A stretch of 64,000 nt of DNA from Saprospiraceae bacterium (GTDB lineage: Bacteria > Bacteroidota > Bacteroidia > Chitinophagales > Saprospiraceae): the NCBI GenBank assembly GCA_016710585.1, contig JADJVN010000014.1, forward strand, positions 66,877 through 130,876, given 5' to 3'. The translations under genes were made by a program, and so were the position numbers. The notes below the pieces were generated by a model. It did not search any database, was not told where the DNA came from, and worked only from the letters and a program-made list of their open reading frames with translations. Below, one piece after another: positions 53,032 to 61,196 of the stretch (position 1 is its first letter; every line of letters starts with the position of its first letter).

Positions 53032-54465
53032 TCACCTTACTACAAATTTTCTCCTCTCATTCCTAAAATCTAAAATATAAATCCCACTAGGAATTTGACT
53101 TAGATCTGCATGGATTTCATGTGCGCCATTTTTGTTAAATTCTATTTTATATTGCTTTCCTGTGAGGCTATAAATCATTGGATCGAATTTCAACAATTGT
53201 TCATCATCAAATCGAATAGTTAAAGTTGAATTCACAGGATTTGGAAAAAGTTCAAATCGATTTTCTTGATGATCGTATTGTGCTGCTGTGCCTTGATATT
53301 CGAATGCGCCAATATCGATTTGACCTTGTATCATTTTTACTTTTTGTTTGGCATCGTAGGTATATTCTATATTTGGAATTAAAGAAATACCCAAAATCTT
53401 TTCTTGGATATCAATGCCACGATTGATCGCCATTGAGTTTGGAGATAAATGATAATTATATTGAACTGCATCTACAAATCCTGCTGAAGAAATTGTGGTA
53501 TAATGCAAATTATTTGAACTGTCTATTCGTGAAATATTCCCCACTATAAATCCTGCTGTGTTTGCACCTGCAATGATATTATTTTTTGCAAAAAGAAGTG
53601 ATGTTCCATTATGGCATTGAATGAAACTTCCTCGATTTTTTTTATTGATGAAAGTATTGTTCACTACATAGCATTCATGTGGTGCGGCATTACTCAAGCC
53701 TTCTAGTCCATATCCAAATAAATTGGTATTTGCCGATGATTCACCTTGTTCGATGATATTTCCCATGATGATGGAAGTACCGCCATTGGGGAGGTCTATA
53801 GTCCTGCTGTCTACGGTATTTTCATTTGAGATTCTATTGTAAAGGATGATATTATATTTTGCGCGACTCTTTAACTCGTGGCCTTCTGCAATCGCATCTT
53901 TTGAATAATTATATCGAAAAATAAAAGTATCAATATGACCTATATACACATTGTGCTGATATCCAGGATTTGAAGGACTTCCATTATTTTCAAATACATT
54001 GTGTTCCATAATGATAGTACAGGAGGCAATTACACCACAAAGCAATCCCATTTCATTGCCAACAAATCGGCAATTTTTCACCAAGACATTAGCACCTTCT
54101 TGACGGATTCCAGCACCATTGTGATCGATTACTTTTGCATTTGCAAATTCGATATTTTCTATAATGCAATTTTTTCCTTTCACCACAAAAATTCCTTTTC
54201 CATTACTTTGATCATTAGCAATGTTTGCACCTGCTTCCAATCTCGGTCCATTGCCTTCACCAAGAATATAAAGTTGATCTGTGGTCCAACTCACTTGTGC
54301 GACATCGCGATAAACTGCTTCTGCAATACTTACTGTGTCTCCATTTTTAACAAGTGATTGAACATCCTTGCAAGTCTTATAATTTCGATTCGGTCCGACA
54401 TACCAAATTGTTGCCATAACACTATGAGCTATTAGAGAAATGATAATAAAATTAAATAATTTCAT
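53032..54465 (-). CDS. Right-handed beta-helix T9SS secreted protein
   Basis: The 477-residue protein has a signal peptide (LFNFIIISLIAHSVMATI). It begins with the YVGPNRNYKTCKDVQSLV motif that starts many parallel beta-helix repeats. Successive coils include NCIIENIEFANAKVI, NVLVKNCRFVGNEMG, CTIIMEHNVFENNG and YNIILYNRISNEN. The C-terminus is a T9SS sorting domain (ELFPNPVNSTLTIRF ... IPSGIYILDFRNERRKFVVR). The fold suits polysaccharide lyases or hydrolases, but no catalytic residues are certain. Its 3' end is the source or target of the duplicated fragments A and B. Confidence 0.85.
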   Translation of the reverse strand: MKLFNFIIISLIAHSVMATIWYVGPNRNYKTCKDVQSLVKNGDTVSIAEAVYRDVAQVSWTTDQLYILGEGNGPRLEAGANIANDQSNGKGIFVVKGKNCIIENIEFANAKVIDHNGAGIRQEGANVLVKNCRFVGNEMGLLCGVIASCTIIMEHNVFENNGSPSNPGYQHNVYIGHIDTFIFRYNYSKDAIAEGHELKSRAKYNIILYNRISNENTVDSRTIDLPNGGTSIIMGNIIEQGESSANTNLFGYGLEGLSNAAPHECYVVNNTFINKKNRGSFIQCHNGTSLLFAKNNIIAGANTAGFIVGNISRIDSSNNLHYTTISSAGFVDAVQYNYHLSPNSMAINRGIDIQEKILGISLIPNIEYTYDAKQKVKMIQGQIDIGAFEYQGTAAQYDHQENRFELFPNPVNSTLTIRFDDEQLLKFDPMIYSLTGKQYKIEFNKNGAHEIHADLSQIPSGIYILDFRNERRKFVVR

Positions 54466-54536
54466 CGCCGAAAATATGGATTTTTTTTCATCAGAAATAA
54501 TATTTTACCCAAAAATATGTAATTCGGATATTTGAT

Positions 54537-54544
54537 TACATTTG
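54537..54544 (+). promoter_or_regulatory. Possible -7 box for the DUF1569 gene
   Basis: TACATTTG lies 17 bp before ATG 54562, with no clear -33 TTG at the usual distance. A divergent TATTTTTG (54517-54510, minus) could serve the beta-helix gene. Confidence 0.35.
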
Positions 54545-54561
54545 TATCAAAATTTTAAAAA

Positions 54562-55014
54562 ATGAAAAGCGTATTTGAAAGAAATAGTGTAGATGAGATC
54601 CTAAATAGAATTGATAAATTAAATCCAGACACCAAAGCGCAATGGGGAAAAATGTCTGTATCTCAAATGTTGGCACATTGCAATGTCACATATGAAATGA
54701 TTTATGACAACATCCACCCTAAACCAAATGCCCTAATGAAGTTCATATTAAAACAATTCGTTAAGGGGAAAGTAGTCAATGAAGGCCCTTATCCTAAAAA
54801 TTCTCCTACTGCTCCTCAATTTTTAATCAAAGGAGATAGGGACTTTTTAACTGAGAAAAAAAGGCTAAAAGAATACATGGAACGGACGCTTCAATTGGGT
54901 AGTACCTCATTTGAAAACAAAGAATCCCATTCTTTTGGAAAACTATCCATCGCAGAATGGAATAATATGATGTACAAACATTTGGACCATCATTTGGCGC
55001 AATTCGGAGTATAA
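54562..55014 (+). CDS. DUF1569 (DinB-like fold) protein
   Basis: The 150-residue protein has WGKMSVSQMLAHCNVTYEM near residue 32, KNSPTAPQFLIKGDRDF, and LSIAEWNNMMYKHLDHHLAQ at the end. The His residues in AHC and HLDHHLAQF are placed as in DUF1569, a DinB-related four-helix family that may bind a metal. No signal peptide. The function is unknown. Confidence 0.85.
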   Translation: MKSVFERNSVDEILNRIDKLNPDTKAQWGKMSVSQMLAHCNVTYEMIYDNIHPKPNALMKFILKQFVKGKVVNEGPYPKNSPTAPQFLIKGDRDFLTEKKRLKEYMERTLQLGSTSFENKESHSFGKLSIAEWNNMMYKHLDHHLAQFGV

Positions 55015-55148
55015 ATGGGCTCAAAATCGATAAGATTCCCAATTTTAAGCCAAAAAATAGGCTAAAATGAATAAAATAGTAGTCTATATTCAAATACTTC
55101 GTTAATTTTAACAAACGAAAACCATTTTCTAACTAAATAAAATAAAAT

Positions 55149-56642
55149 ATGTCAAATCAAACTGGACATCCTAAAGGTCTCTACTTGCTCTTTTTTACTG
55201 AAATGTGGGAGCGTTTTAGTTATTATGGAATGAGAGCGATTCTAGTGCTTTTCTTGACGAAGCAATTGCTCATGGACAAAGGCTTGTCCTCAGAATTATA
55301 CGGTACATTTACTGGACTTGTTTATCTCACACCTATTATTGGTGGATATATGGCAGACCGTTATTGGGGCAATCGCAAATCCATTCTCCTAGGAGGATTA
55401 TTGATGGCTGCTGGTCAGTTCTGTCTTTATTTTTCTGGAGAGGCTTCAAGTCACATGTTGATGTATGTGGGACTTGGACTTTTGGTTTTTGGAAATGGAT
55501 TCTTTAAACCCAATATCTCTACGATGGTAGGACAATTATATCCTGAGAACGACAAACGATTGGATCCAGCCTATACAATCTTTTATATGGGGATCAACTT
55601 AGGTGCTTTCTTCGCACCATTAGTCTGTGGGTATTTGGGTGAAAATGTCGCTTTCAAATGGGGATTCCTCGCAGCTGGAATAGGGATGCTGATTGGGACA
55701 GGAGCTTTTTATTGGTTAAAAAGCACTTACCTAGTGTCACCTACTGGATATCAGATCGGAGCAGAGCCTAACAAAGCTAGATTAAAAGAAGGTGAATCAC
55801 AAACTACCAGTACTTTCGAAACCAATCAAATGTTAGCTATCACATTGGGATCCTTTGCATTATTTGCATTGTTTTATTGGGGTATAAAATTTGATTTTTT
55901 TGGGTCTATAATTTTTGCATTAGCGATCAGTATTCCTGCGACGATCATTTTGGATCGCTCTTTGAATTCAATGGAAAAAGATCGAATTTGGGTGATTTTT
56001 ATCGCAGCATTCTTTGTGGTATTTTTTTGGTCAGCTTTTGAACAAGCTGGAGCATCACTTACATTTTTTGCAGATGAACAAACGAATAGAACATTTTTTG
56101 GTTGGACAATGCCAGCCAGTTGGTTTAATAGCTTTAATGCGATATTTATAGTAATCTTTGCCCCAATATTCTCAGCTATGTGGTTGCGGATGGGTGATAA
56201 GCAACCTGCATCGACTACAAAACAAGCTTTAGGATTATTGCTTTTAGCATTAGGTTATTTCTATATTTCATTTGGTGTAAAAGGTGTGGATGCTTCATCT
56301 AAAGTAAGTATCCTTTGGTTGACAGGATTGTATTTGATTCATACTTTTGGTGAATTGTGTTTATCACCAATTGGATTATCCATGGTGAATAAATTATCAC
56401 CAGCTCGACTCGCATCACTATTGATGGGAGTTTGGTTCTTAGCAAATGCCACTGCAAATAAATTTGCCGGTATGCTTTCGGCACTGTATCCAGAAGAAGG
56501 AAAGCCAACTTCATTTTTAGGATATGCAATGAACAATACTTATGATTTCTTTATGCTGTTCGTAGTGATGGCAGGAATCGCAGGAGTGATACTTTTATTG
56601 ATGTCAAAATGGCTTCAAGCAAAAATGCACGGCATTAAATAA
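55149..56642 (+). CDS. POT family proton-dependent oligopeptide transporter
   Basis: The 497-residue protein has about 14 membrane helices. The proton-coupling motif is FFTEMWERFSYYGMRA (Glu18, Glu21, Arg22). Other conserved segments are TPIIGGYMADRYWGNRKSIL, GLGLLVFGNGFFKPNISTMV and the FTYFYMGINLGAF-like TIFYMGINLGAFF. It imports di- and tripeptides with H+ across the inner membrane. It stands alone, with a terminator 25 bp after the stop. Confidence 0.95.
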   Translation: MSNQTGHPKGLYLLFFTEMWERFSYYGMRAILVLFLTKQLLMDKGLSSELYGTFTGLVYLTPIIGGYMADRYWGNRKSILLGGLLMAAGQFCLYFSGEASSHMLMYVGLGLLVFGNGFFKPNISTMVGQLYPENDKRLDPAYTIFYMGINLGAFFAPLVCGYLGENVAFKWGFLAAGIGMLIGTGAFYWLKSTYLVSPTGYQIGAEPNKARLKEGESQTTSTFETNQMLAITLGSFALFALFYWGIKFDFFGSIIFALAISIPATIILDRSLNSMEKDRIWVIFIAAFFVVFFWSAFEQAGASLTFFADEQTNRTFFGWTMPASWFNSFNAIFIVIFAPIFSAMWLRMGDKQPASTTKQALGLLLLALGYFYISFGVKGVDASSKVSILWLTGLYLIHTFGELCLSPIGLSMVNKLSPARLASLLMGVWFLANATANKFAGMLSALYPEEGKPTSFLGYAMNNTYDFFMLFVVMAGIAGVILLLMSKWLQAKMHGIK

Positions 56643-56667
56643 ATGAAACTTATTTATAATAAAATAG

Positions 56668-56700
56668 AAAACCCGTGTCATAGAGATGCGGGTTTTTTTT
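56668..56700 (+). terminator. Terminator of the POT transporter gene
   Basis: AAAACCCG pairs with CGGGTTTT across a 13-base loop that can extend the stem. An eight-base T run follows. Confidence 0.85.
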
Positions 56701-56747
56701 ATGAACTAATTTTATAAGCTTATTGTTTTATACTAAAAATATAGATT

Positions 56748-57377
56748 ATGCCTAATGTTTCTTTTGAACAATTACAAAATATGCTTTCTGAGTTAATAAT
56801 CAGTCAAAAGGAAACTGATGCAAAGTTTAAGGAGACTGAAAAAATATTGAATCATAAATTTTCAGAGACACTTGCTATGATGAAAGAAACTGACGCAAAA
56901 TTCAAAGAGACAGATGCAAAATTCAAAGAGACAGATAAAAAAATTAAGGAAGCAAACGAATTATTCACTTCGCAATGGGGTAAATTAATCGAAAGTCTTG
57001 TCGAAGGTGATCTAATAAATCTTTTAAGACAAAAAGGAATAGATGTTCATGATACTTCCCAGCGAAGAAAAGGAAATCACAATGGAGAAAATTATGAATT
57101 TGACATTATTGCACATAATGGTACTGAGATAGTCATTGCGGAAGTTAAAACAACTCTCCGAGCAAATGATGTCAAGCGCTTTTTATCTAAATTATCCAAA
57201 GCAAAAACTTGGCTTGCAGAATATCATTCTTTCAAAATTTATGGCGCTATGGCATATCTTAGAGCGGAAGAAGATTCAGATACAATGGCTATGAATAATG
57301 GCTTATATGTGATTCGAGCTACCGGAAATTCAGCATCTATTATCAATAATGATAATTTTATTCCTACAATTTTCTAA
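56748..57377 (+). CDS. Coiled-coil protein with PD-(D/E)XK nuclease-like domain
   Basis: The 209-residue protein is an N-terminal coiled coil (residues 8-70) with near-perfect repeats KETDAKFKETDAKFKETDKK. A C-terminal restriction-endonuclease-like core follows: YEFDIIAHNGTEIVIAEVKT with Asp119, Glu132 and Lys134, then KRFLSKLSKAKTWLAEY. It resembles DUF3782-type proteins that are common and often multicopy in cyanobacteria and Bacteroidota. The substrate is unknown. It lies alone between two terminators. Confidence 0.78.
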   Translation: MPNVSFEQLQNMLSELIISQKETDAKFKETEKILNHKFSETLAMMKETDAKFKETDAKFKETDKKIKEANELFTSQWGKLIESLVEGDLINLLRQKGIDVHDTSQRRKGNHNGENYEFDIIAHNGTEIVIAEVKTTLRANDVKRFLSKLSKAKTWLAEYHSFKIYGAMAYLRAEEDSDTMAMNNGLYVIRATGNSASIINNDNFIPTIF

Positions 57378-57463
57378 TTAGTTAACTTCTAAAATATTAT
57401 TTATACTACTACTTTCTTGATAGTTCAAATAGAATATTAAAAGTACGAATAATTGAATAAATA

Positions 57464-57494
57464 AAAAACCTGCATCAAACTAACACAGGTTTTT
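57464..57494. terminator. Bidirectional terminator between nuclease-like and Fic genes
   Basis: AAAAACCTG pairs with CAGGTTTTT across a 13-base loop. A/T runs on both flanks serve either direction. Confidence 0.78.
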
Positions 57495-57507
57495 CATATT
57501 ATAATTT

Positions 57508-58500
57508 CTACTCCAAAAAATCTTCTCCAATGGTCAAGACTTTAGATCTAGATTTTCGACTTCGAGTCTCCATATAATTCTTGATTGCAGTCTTTTTGGT
57601 AAGCCAATTTTTCCCTTCTTTGAACGCATCTATCTTTCCTTGTCTAGCCAATAGACTGATGTACTCTTGGCCATAAGGAAAGGATGGTTCACTCACTATC
57701 TTTGAGATCTCCTGATACTCTTCATAAGTGTTTTCTAAACTACTTAAATAAATATCTAGACTTCTCTCCAATGCTTGACATACCAATAAAACCAATTTTG
57801 AGTAATCACCTTCATTGGCTTTATTCAAGGCATCATAATATTTCTTCCTGTCGTTTTTTAAGATAATGGCAGGAGGGTAAGAACGCCTCATCAAAAGTAA
57901 ATTAAAGATCAAGCGCACTGTGCGTCCATTGCCATCAAAAAATGGATGAATATGTACAAATCTGTGATGGAATATCGTAGCGCGAATTATATCATCCAAA
58001 TGATCCGAATGATTCACCCAGTCTATCAATTCTTCCATTAACGCATCGACCTTTAATGCATTGGGCGGAACAAAATTTGCTCCTGAAACTCTTACTCCAG
58101 AATTGCGAAATCTTCCAGCAAATTCTTTCTCAATCTTTTGAACTACTAATCCATGTACCTCACAAATCAATCGTCTGGTCAAAGGCTCTTGACTACTCAC
58201 CAATTGCTCAACAAACTCTATAGCATCATGATGATTCACAGCTTCAAAATGTTCTCTCAATGACTTGCCTTTGATCGTAAAGCCATCTTCAATCACCATC
58301 TTCGTCTCGCGCAATGTTAGGGTATTTCCTTCTATACTATTGGAATTATAAGTCCATTCTAAATTTAAGCTTTCCTTCAACTTAGCTACTGCAAAAGCAG
58401 GAAGTGGCCTTAAAGCATCGAGCCTAGACTTCTTCTCTTCGATCCTTTGGAGATAGGATGATAGACCATCAAATTCATATGGATAGTTCTTCCAGTTCAT
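57508..58500 (-). CDS. Fic family AMPylator with N-terminal inhibitory motif
   Basis: The 330-residue protein carries the Fic core HPFFDGNGR (185-193) and the inhibitory helix motif SNSIEGN (53-59), so it belongs to the class with an N-terminal auto-inhibitory segment. Fic enzymes transfer AMP (sometimes other groups) to target proteins. Asn-Pro-rich FVPPNALKVDALMEELIDWV marks the substrate flap. A C-terminal helical extension (to residue 330, SRKSRSKVLTIGEDFLE) may read as winged-helix-like. No antitoxin gene is adjacent. Confidence 0.92.
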   Translation of the reverse strand: MNWKNYPYEFDGLSSYLQRIEEKKSRLDALRPLPAFAVAKLKESLNLEWTYNSNSIEGNTLTLRETKMVIEDGFTIKGKSLREHFEAVNHHDAIEFVEQLVSSQEPLTRRLICEVHGLVVQKIEKEFAGRFRNSGVRVSGANFVPPNALKVDALMEELIDWVNHSDHLDDIIRATIFHHRFVHIHPFFDGNGRTVRLIFNLLLMRRSYPPAIILKNDRKKYYDALNKANEGDYSKLVLLVCQALERSLDIYLSSLENTYEEYQEISKIVSEPSFPYGQEYISLLARQGKIDAFKEGKNWLTKKTAIKNYMETRSRKSRSKVLTIGEDFLE

Positions 58501-58595
58501 AACATAAAGTTATGTCTTTTTCTTAAGATCGTTATATTTTATTTTTACTTAATACCGATATTAGTGTTAATATAATCTCAAGTTATTATTATATA

Positions 58596-59045
58596 TTATT
58601 GAATATCAGTAATTTGCATTCTATTATCATTTATCGTTATGCTATCATATTTTTTCTTACCGATAATAGAAAGTGCAATAGGTGATTCATGAGACAATAC
58701 ATAATACTCTTTATCATCTAAAATTACTTTGCCAATTCCTATGGCAATGAGATAAAACTTAGACCCCATCGCAACCAATGAACCTAGAGAAACTTCAGTA
58801 GTCATAGCTTTAGAATCTAAACTTTCAATTTTCTGTAAATCATGTAATGCCTTCTGGTATTGTCTAGCATACATTTCCTTTTCAAGATGTCCCATTGCTC
58901 GTCCTGTCTCGAATTTATCACCTGCACTGCTTTTTTCAGTTTCATTAGCTGATTCTTGCGCTCGATTCATTGCATCTTCAGCATTAAAAAGCCGTGCTTT
59001 GACAATCTCCTTACAATGTCCTAATAACCTGCTCTTTGTGTTCAA
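58596..59045 (-). CDS. GreA/GreB-like protein
   Basis: The 149-residue protein has an N-terminal helical hairpin (residues 1-75; AMNRAQESANETEKSSAGDK, a phylum signature) and a beta-rich C-terminal half (LGSLVAMGSKFYLIAIGIGK, HESPIALSIIGKKKYDSITI). The C-terminal half is like the FKBP-type domain of GreA, with the SPIA...GKK motif intact. Databases sometimes mislabel this family as 3-oxoacyl-ACP synthase. Role in transcription is inferred from fold similarity only. The only plausible start is TTG 59045, as an in-frame TAA precedes it directly. Confidence 0.72.
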   Translation of the reverse strand: MNTKSRLLGHCKEIVKARLFNAEDAMNRAQESANETEKSSAGDKFETGRAMGHLEKEMYARQYQKALHDLQKIESLDSKAMTTEVSLGSLVAMGSKFYLIAIGIGKVILDDKEYYVLSHESPIALSIIGKKKYDSITINDNRMQITDIQ

Positions 59046-59175
59046 TTAAAATAATTTTTAAGAATACTAATTAATCTAAACTTAGATAATTTTCTTTCAT
59101 TCCTATTAGCTCCATCAAATAAAAGCATTTATTTACTTTTATGGTTCATATTTCGAAATTTAAAATCCACTTTGT

Positions 59176-59568
59176 TTAGAAAATTAAATTATTACTTCTA
59201 GCGTATTCAATCTTATGGACCATCAAATGTCTCATTAGATCAGCTCTTTTTTTTGCTTCGGTAGCCAAATCACCTACAAAAAATTCATCGATGACAGAAT
59301 TAAAAATACTAACCCACCTTTCAAAATGTTCTGGATTCATGCGCAGTTCCTTGTCTATCACAATATGCTTTCCCACTGGGCTTCCTGAATATCTTGGTAC
59401 ATGGAGTAAAATGGTTTCCCAAAAATCACACATGATTGGAATATGCTGCTCAAATGAAAATCCTCTTTCTTTAGTAAAAAAATGTTGAATCACTGAATCA
59501 TATTTTACTCTTTCATAAAACTCATTTACAAAAACTTCTATATCTGATCTATCTTCTATTAATTTCAT
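59176..59568 (-). CDS. Group III truncated hemoglobin
   Basis: The 130-residue globin has the proximal His in NPEHFERWVSIF, the KHIVIDKELRM segment, and FWETILLHVPRYSGSPVGKH of the group III family. It starts with the DIEVFVNEFYERVKYDSVIQ helix. It binds heme and may react with O2, NO or peroxide in the cytosol. It stands alone. Confidence 0.88.
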   Translation of the reverse strand: MKLIEDRSDIEVFVNEFYERVKYDSVIQHFFTKERGFSFEQHIPIMCDFWETILLHVPRYSGSPVGKHIVIDKELRMNPEHFERWVSIFNSVIDEFFVGDLATEAKKRADLMRHLMVHKIEYARSNNLIF

Positions 59569-60062
59569 ACTTACTTTTTAGTAGCACAAATTTAATCTAT
59601 AATAAATTGATAATGAAATGAAATTTGTGAAGAAGGTGATGGCCATATCTATGGTTTTTTTGAGGTTAACAAATTATGCGATACGCCACCACCTGTTTCA
59701 CTATTAGCCCAAGAAAATTGGGGCTATTGGGCAAGAATCATAACATCCGAAAATAAAACGAATTTTTAAACAAACGACTAAGGAAAAACTTAAAATTTAT
59801 ATATTACCAAACTCATGAAAGTCAATAGTATAAAAACTGATTTGATTTCAGTTTAATTCACCGCAATGCAGTTGTTCATAAAGGATGTACAATATTACAT
59901 CTATTATATCGATCTCAACTTATAAAATTAATGGTTTGCATCAAAATTGGGTGAAATTACTTAGGCTTTATCAGGGTTTAACCCAATAATTTATCAAACA
60001 AAAACCCTTATTCTATCACTAGATTAAATAGAAAAATTATCTTTGACACTAAATCAATTCTA
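59569..60062. other. Intergenic gap, no gene seen
   Basis: 494 bp between divergent genes. A short imperfect palindrome (TTAGCCCAAG..TTGGGGCTA near 59704-59725) and a TATCTTTG box (60038-60045) are the only features noted. No ORF of convincing coding character was found. Confidence 0.45.
60038..60045 (+). promoter_or_regulatory. Possible -7 box for the phosphopantetheinyl transferase gene
   Basis: TATCTTTG, 17 bp before the TTG start at 60063. No convincing -33 element. Confidence 0.35.
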
Positions 60063-60728
60063 TTGCTGATCTATACAAGTACCAATGAATTAAGTCCACA
60101 AATGTGGATTTGGAAAATCGAAGAGGAAGCTCAATTTTTTATCGATGCCCTGGCTCCACTTGGTTTCAATCATGATATTTATCCCAATTTTAAAAGAAAA
60201 ATTGAGGTACTTGCCTCTCGCTACTTGATGTTGCAGATTCTGGGTGTTGAAATATTCTCTACATTAATTGTTGATGAATTTGGCAAACTTCATACAAGCG
60301 AAAAAGAACTTTTCATTTCCATTTCACACTCATTTCCTTACACTACTATAGTCAAACACCATGCGCCAGTTGGAATAGATATCCAGTGTTACTCTGATAA
60401 ACTATTGACGATCCAGAACAGATTTTTATCAGATCTTGAGCTACAATACTTTTTACCTGAAAATCCAAATTATGATGACATTCCAGCTCTAAGCCTTTTA
60501 TGGAACATTAAGGAAGCTGTCTATAAAGCTCACGGAAAAAAAGAGATCATATTTAAAAATCAAATCATTATTCAAAAAACTAAGCCTATCTTAGAGGCTC
60601 AATTATTACTCGAAAATGAAACCAAAACATTTCATATTATATCGCAAATCTATGATGAATTTTCCTATGCAATTGCCTATGTATCAGATACTGTTTTTTG
60701 TTCTGCTTTTTTCTTGCAAACCAAATAA
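60063..60728 (+). CDS. 4'-phosphopantetheinyl transferase superfamily protein
   Basis: The 221-residue protein has the two metal/CoA motifs of Sfp-type enzymes: VGIDIQ (Asp106 region) and WNIKEAVYKAHG (147-158). It also has the N-terminal ASRYLMLQIL and ISISHSFPY segments. It activates acyl- or peptidyl-carrier proteins by adding phosphopantetheine. The start appears to be TTG 60063: there is no earlier in-frame ATG, and the next Met (residue 14) would remove a conserved N-terminal strand. Its 3' end overlaps the following lipoprotein gene by 50 bp. Confidence 0.87.
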   Translation: MLIYTSTNELSPQMWIWKIEEEAQFFIDALAPLGFNHDIYPNFKRKIEVLASRYLMLQILGVEIFSTLIVDEFGKLHTSEKELFISISHSFPYTTIVKHHAPVGIDIQCYSDKLLTIQNRFLSDLELQYFLPENPNYDDIPALSLLWNIKEAVYKAHGKKEIIFKNQIIIQKTKPILEAQLLLENETKTFHIISQIYDEFSYAIAYVSDTVFCSAFFLQTK

Positions 60729-61125
60729 AACTGTAACAACTGAAAACACATCAGTAATCGAGAGCACAAATGTGACACTCCCAGAGGACTTTATTGATTT
60801 TTATAAAAAATTTCATGAGGATAGCGCATTTCAAATGTCGAGAATTCATTTTCCATTAGAAGGGCTACCAGACAATGCTGATCCAGAATTTATCGGTGAT
60901 GAACAATATTTTTGGGCAAAAGATCAATGGGTAATCAATCGAAGTAAATTTGATAATCCAAAATTGTATAAAGTAGAATACAATGTTGTAGCAAATATTC
61001 TAGTTGAAGAGACCATCACCATACTCGAATATGATCTAAAGATCATTAGACGTTTTGTGAAAAATTCTGATGGATGGAATTTAATCTATTATGCAGGAGT
61101 AAATAAATATTCGCAAGTAAAATAA
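60679..61125 (+). CDS. Lipoprotein, DUF4348-like
   Basis: ATG 60679 gives 148 residues with a lipobox-like MYQILFFVLLFSCKPN (Cys13). The n-region lacks positive charges, so an earlier start (60616 or 60667) cannot be ruled out. The body has FYKKFHEDSAFQMSRIHFPL, YFWAKDQWVINRSKF and WNLIYYAGVNKYS, a pattern I associate with DUF4348; family assignment is tentative. It overlaps the upstream gene in another frame, so the two are transcriptionally linked. Confidence 0.65.
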   Translation: MYQILFFVLLFSCKPNKTVTTENTSVIESTNVTLPEDFIDFYKKFHEDSAFQMSRIHFPLEGLPDNADPEFIGDEQYFWAKDQWVINRSKFDNPKLYKVEYNVVANILVEETITILEYDLKIIRRFVKNSDGWNLIYYAGVNKYSQVK

Positions 61126-61196
61126 ATTAAAATTTTCGACATACTTATGGACATAATGAATTCCATAATAAAATCAAATTATAAAAATAATAAAAA

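Noticed and set aside
59569..60062. Possible pseudogene in the gap between globin and phosphopantetheinyl transferase genes
   Set aside because: Stretches such as GCGATACGCCACCACCTG look coding by composition but give no continuous or recognisable reading frame.
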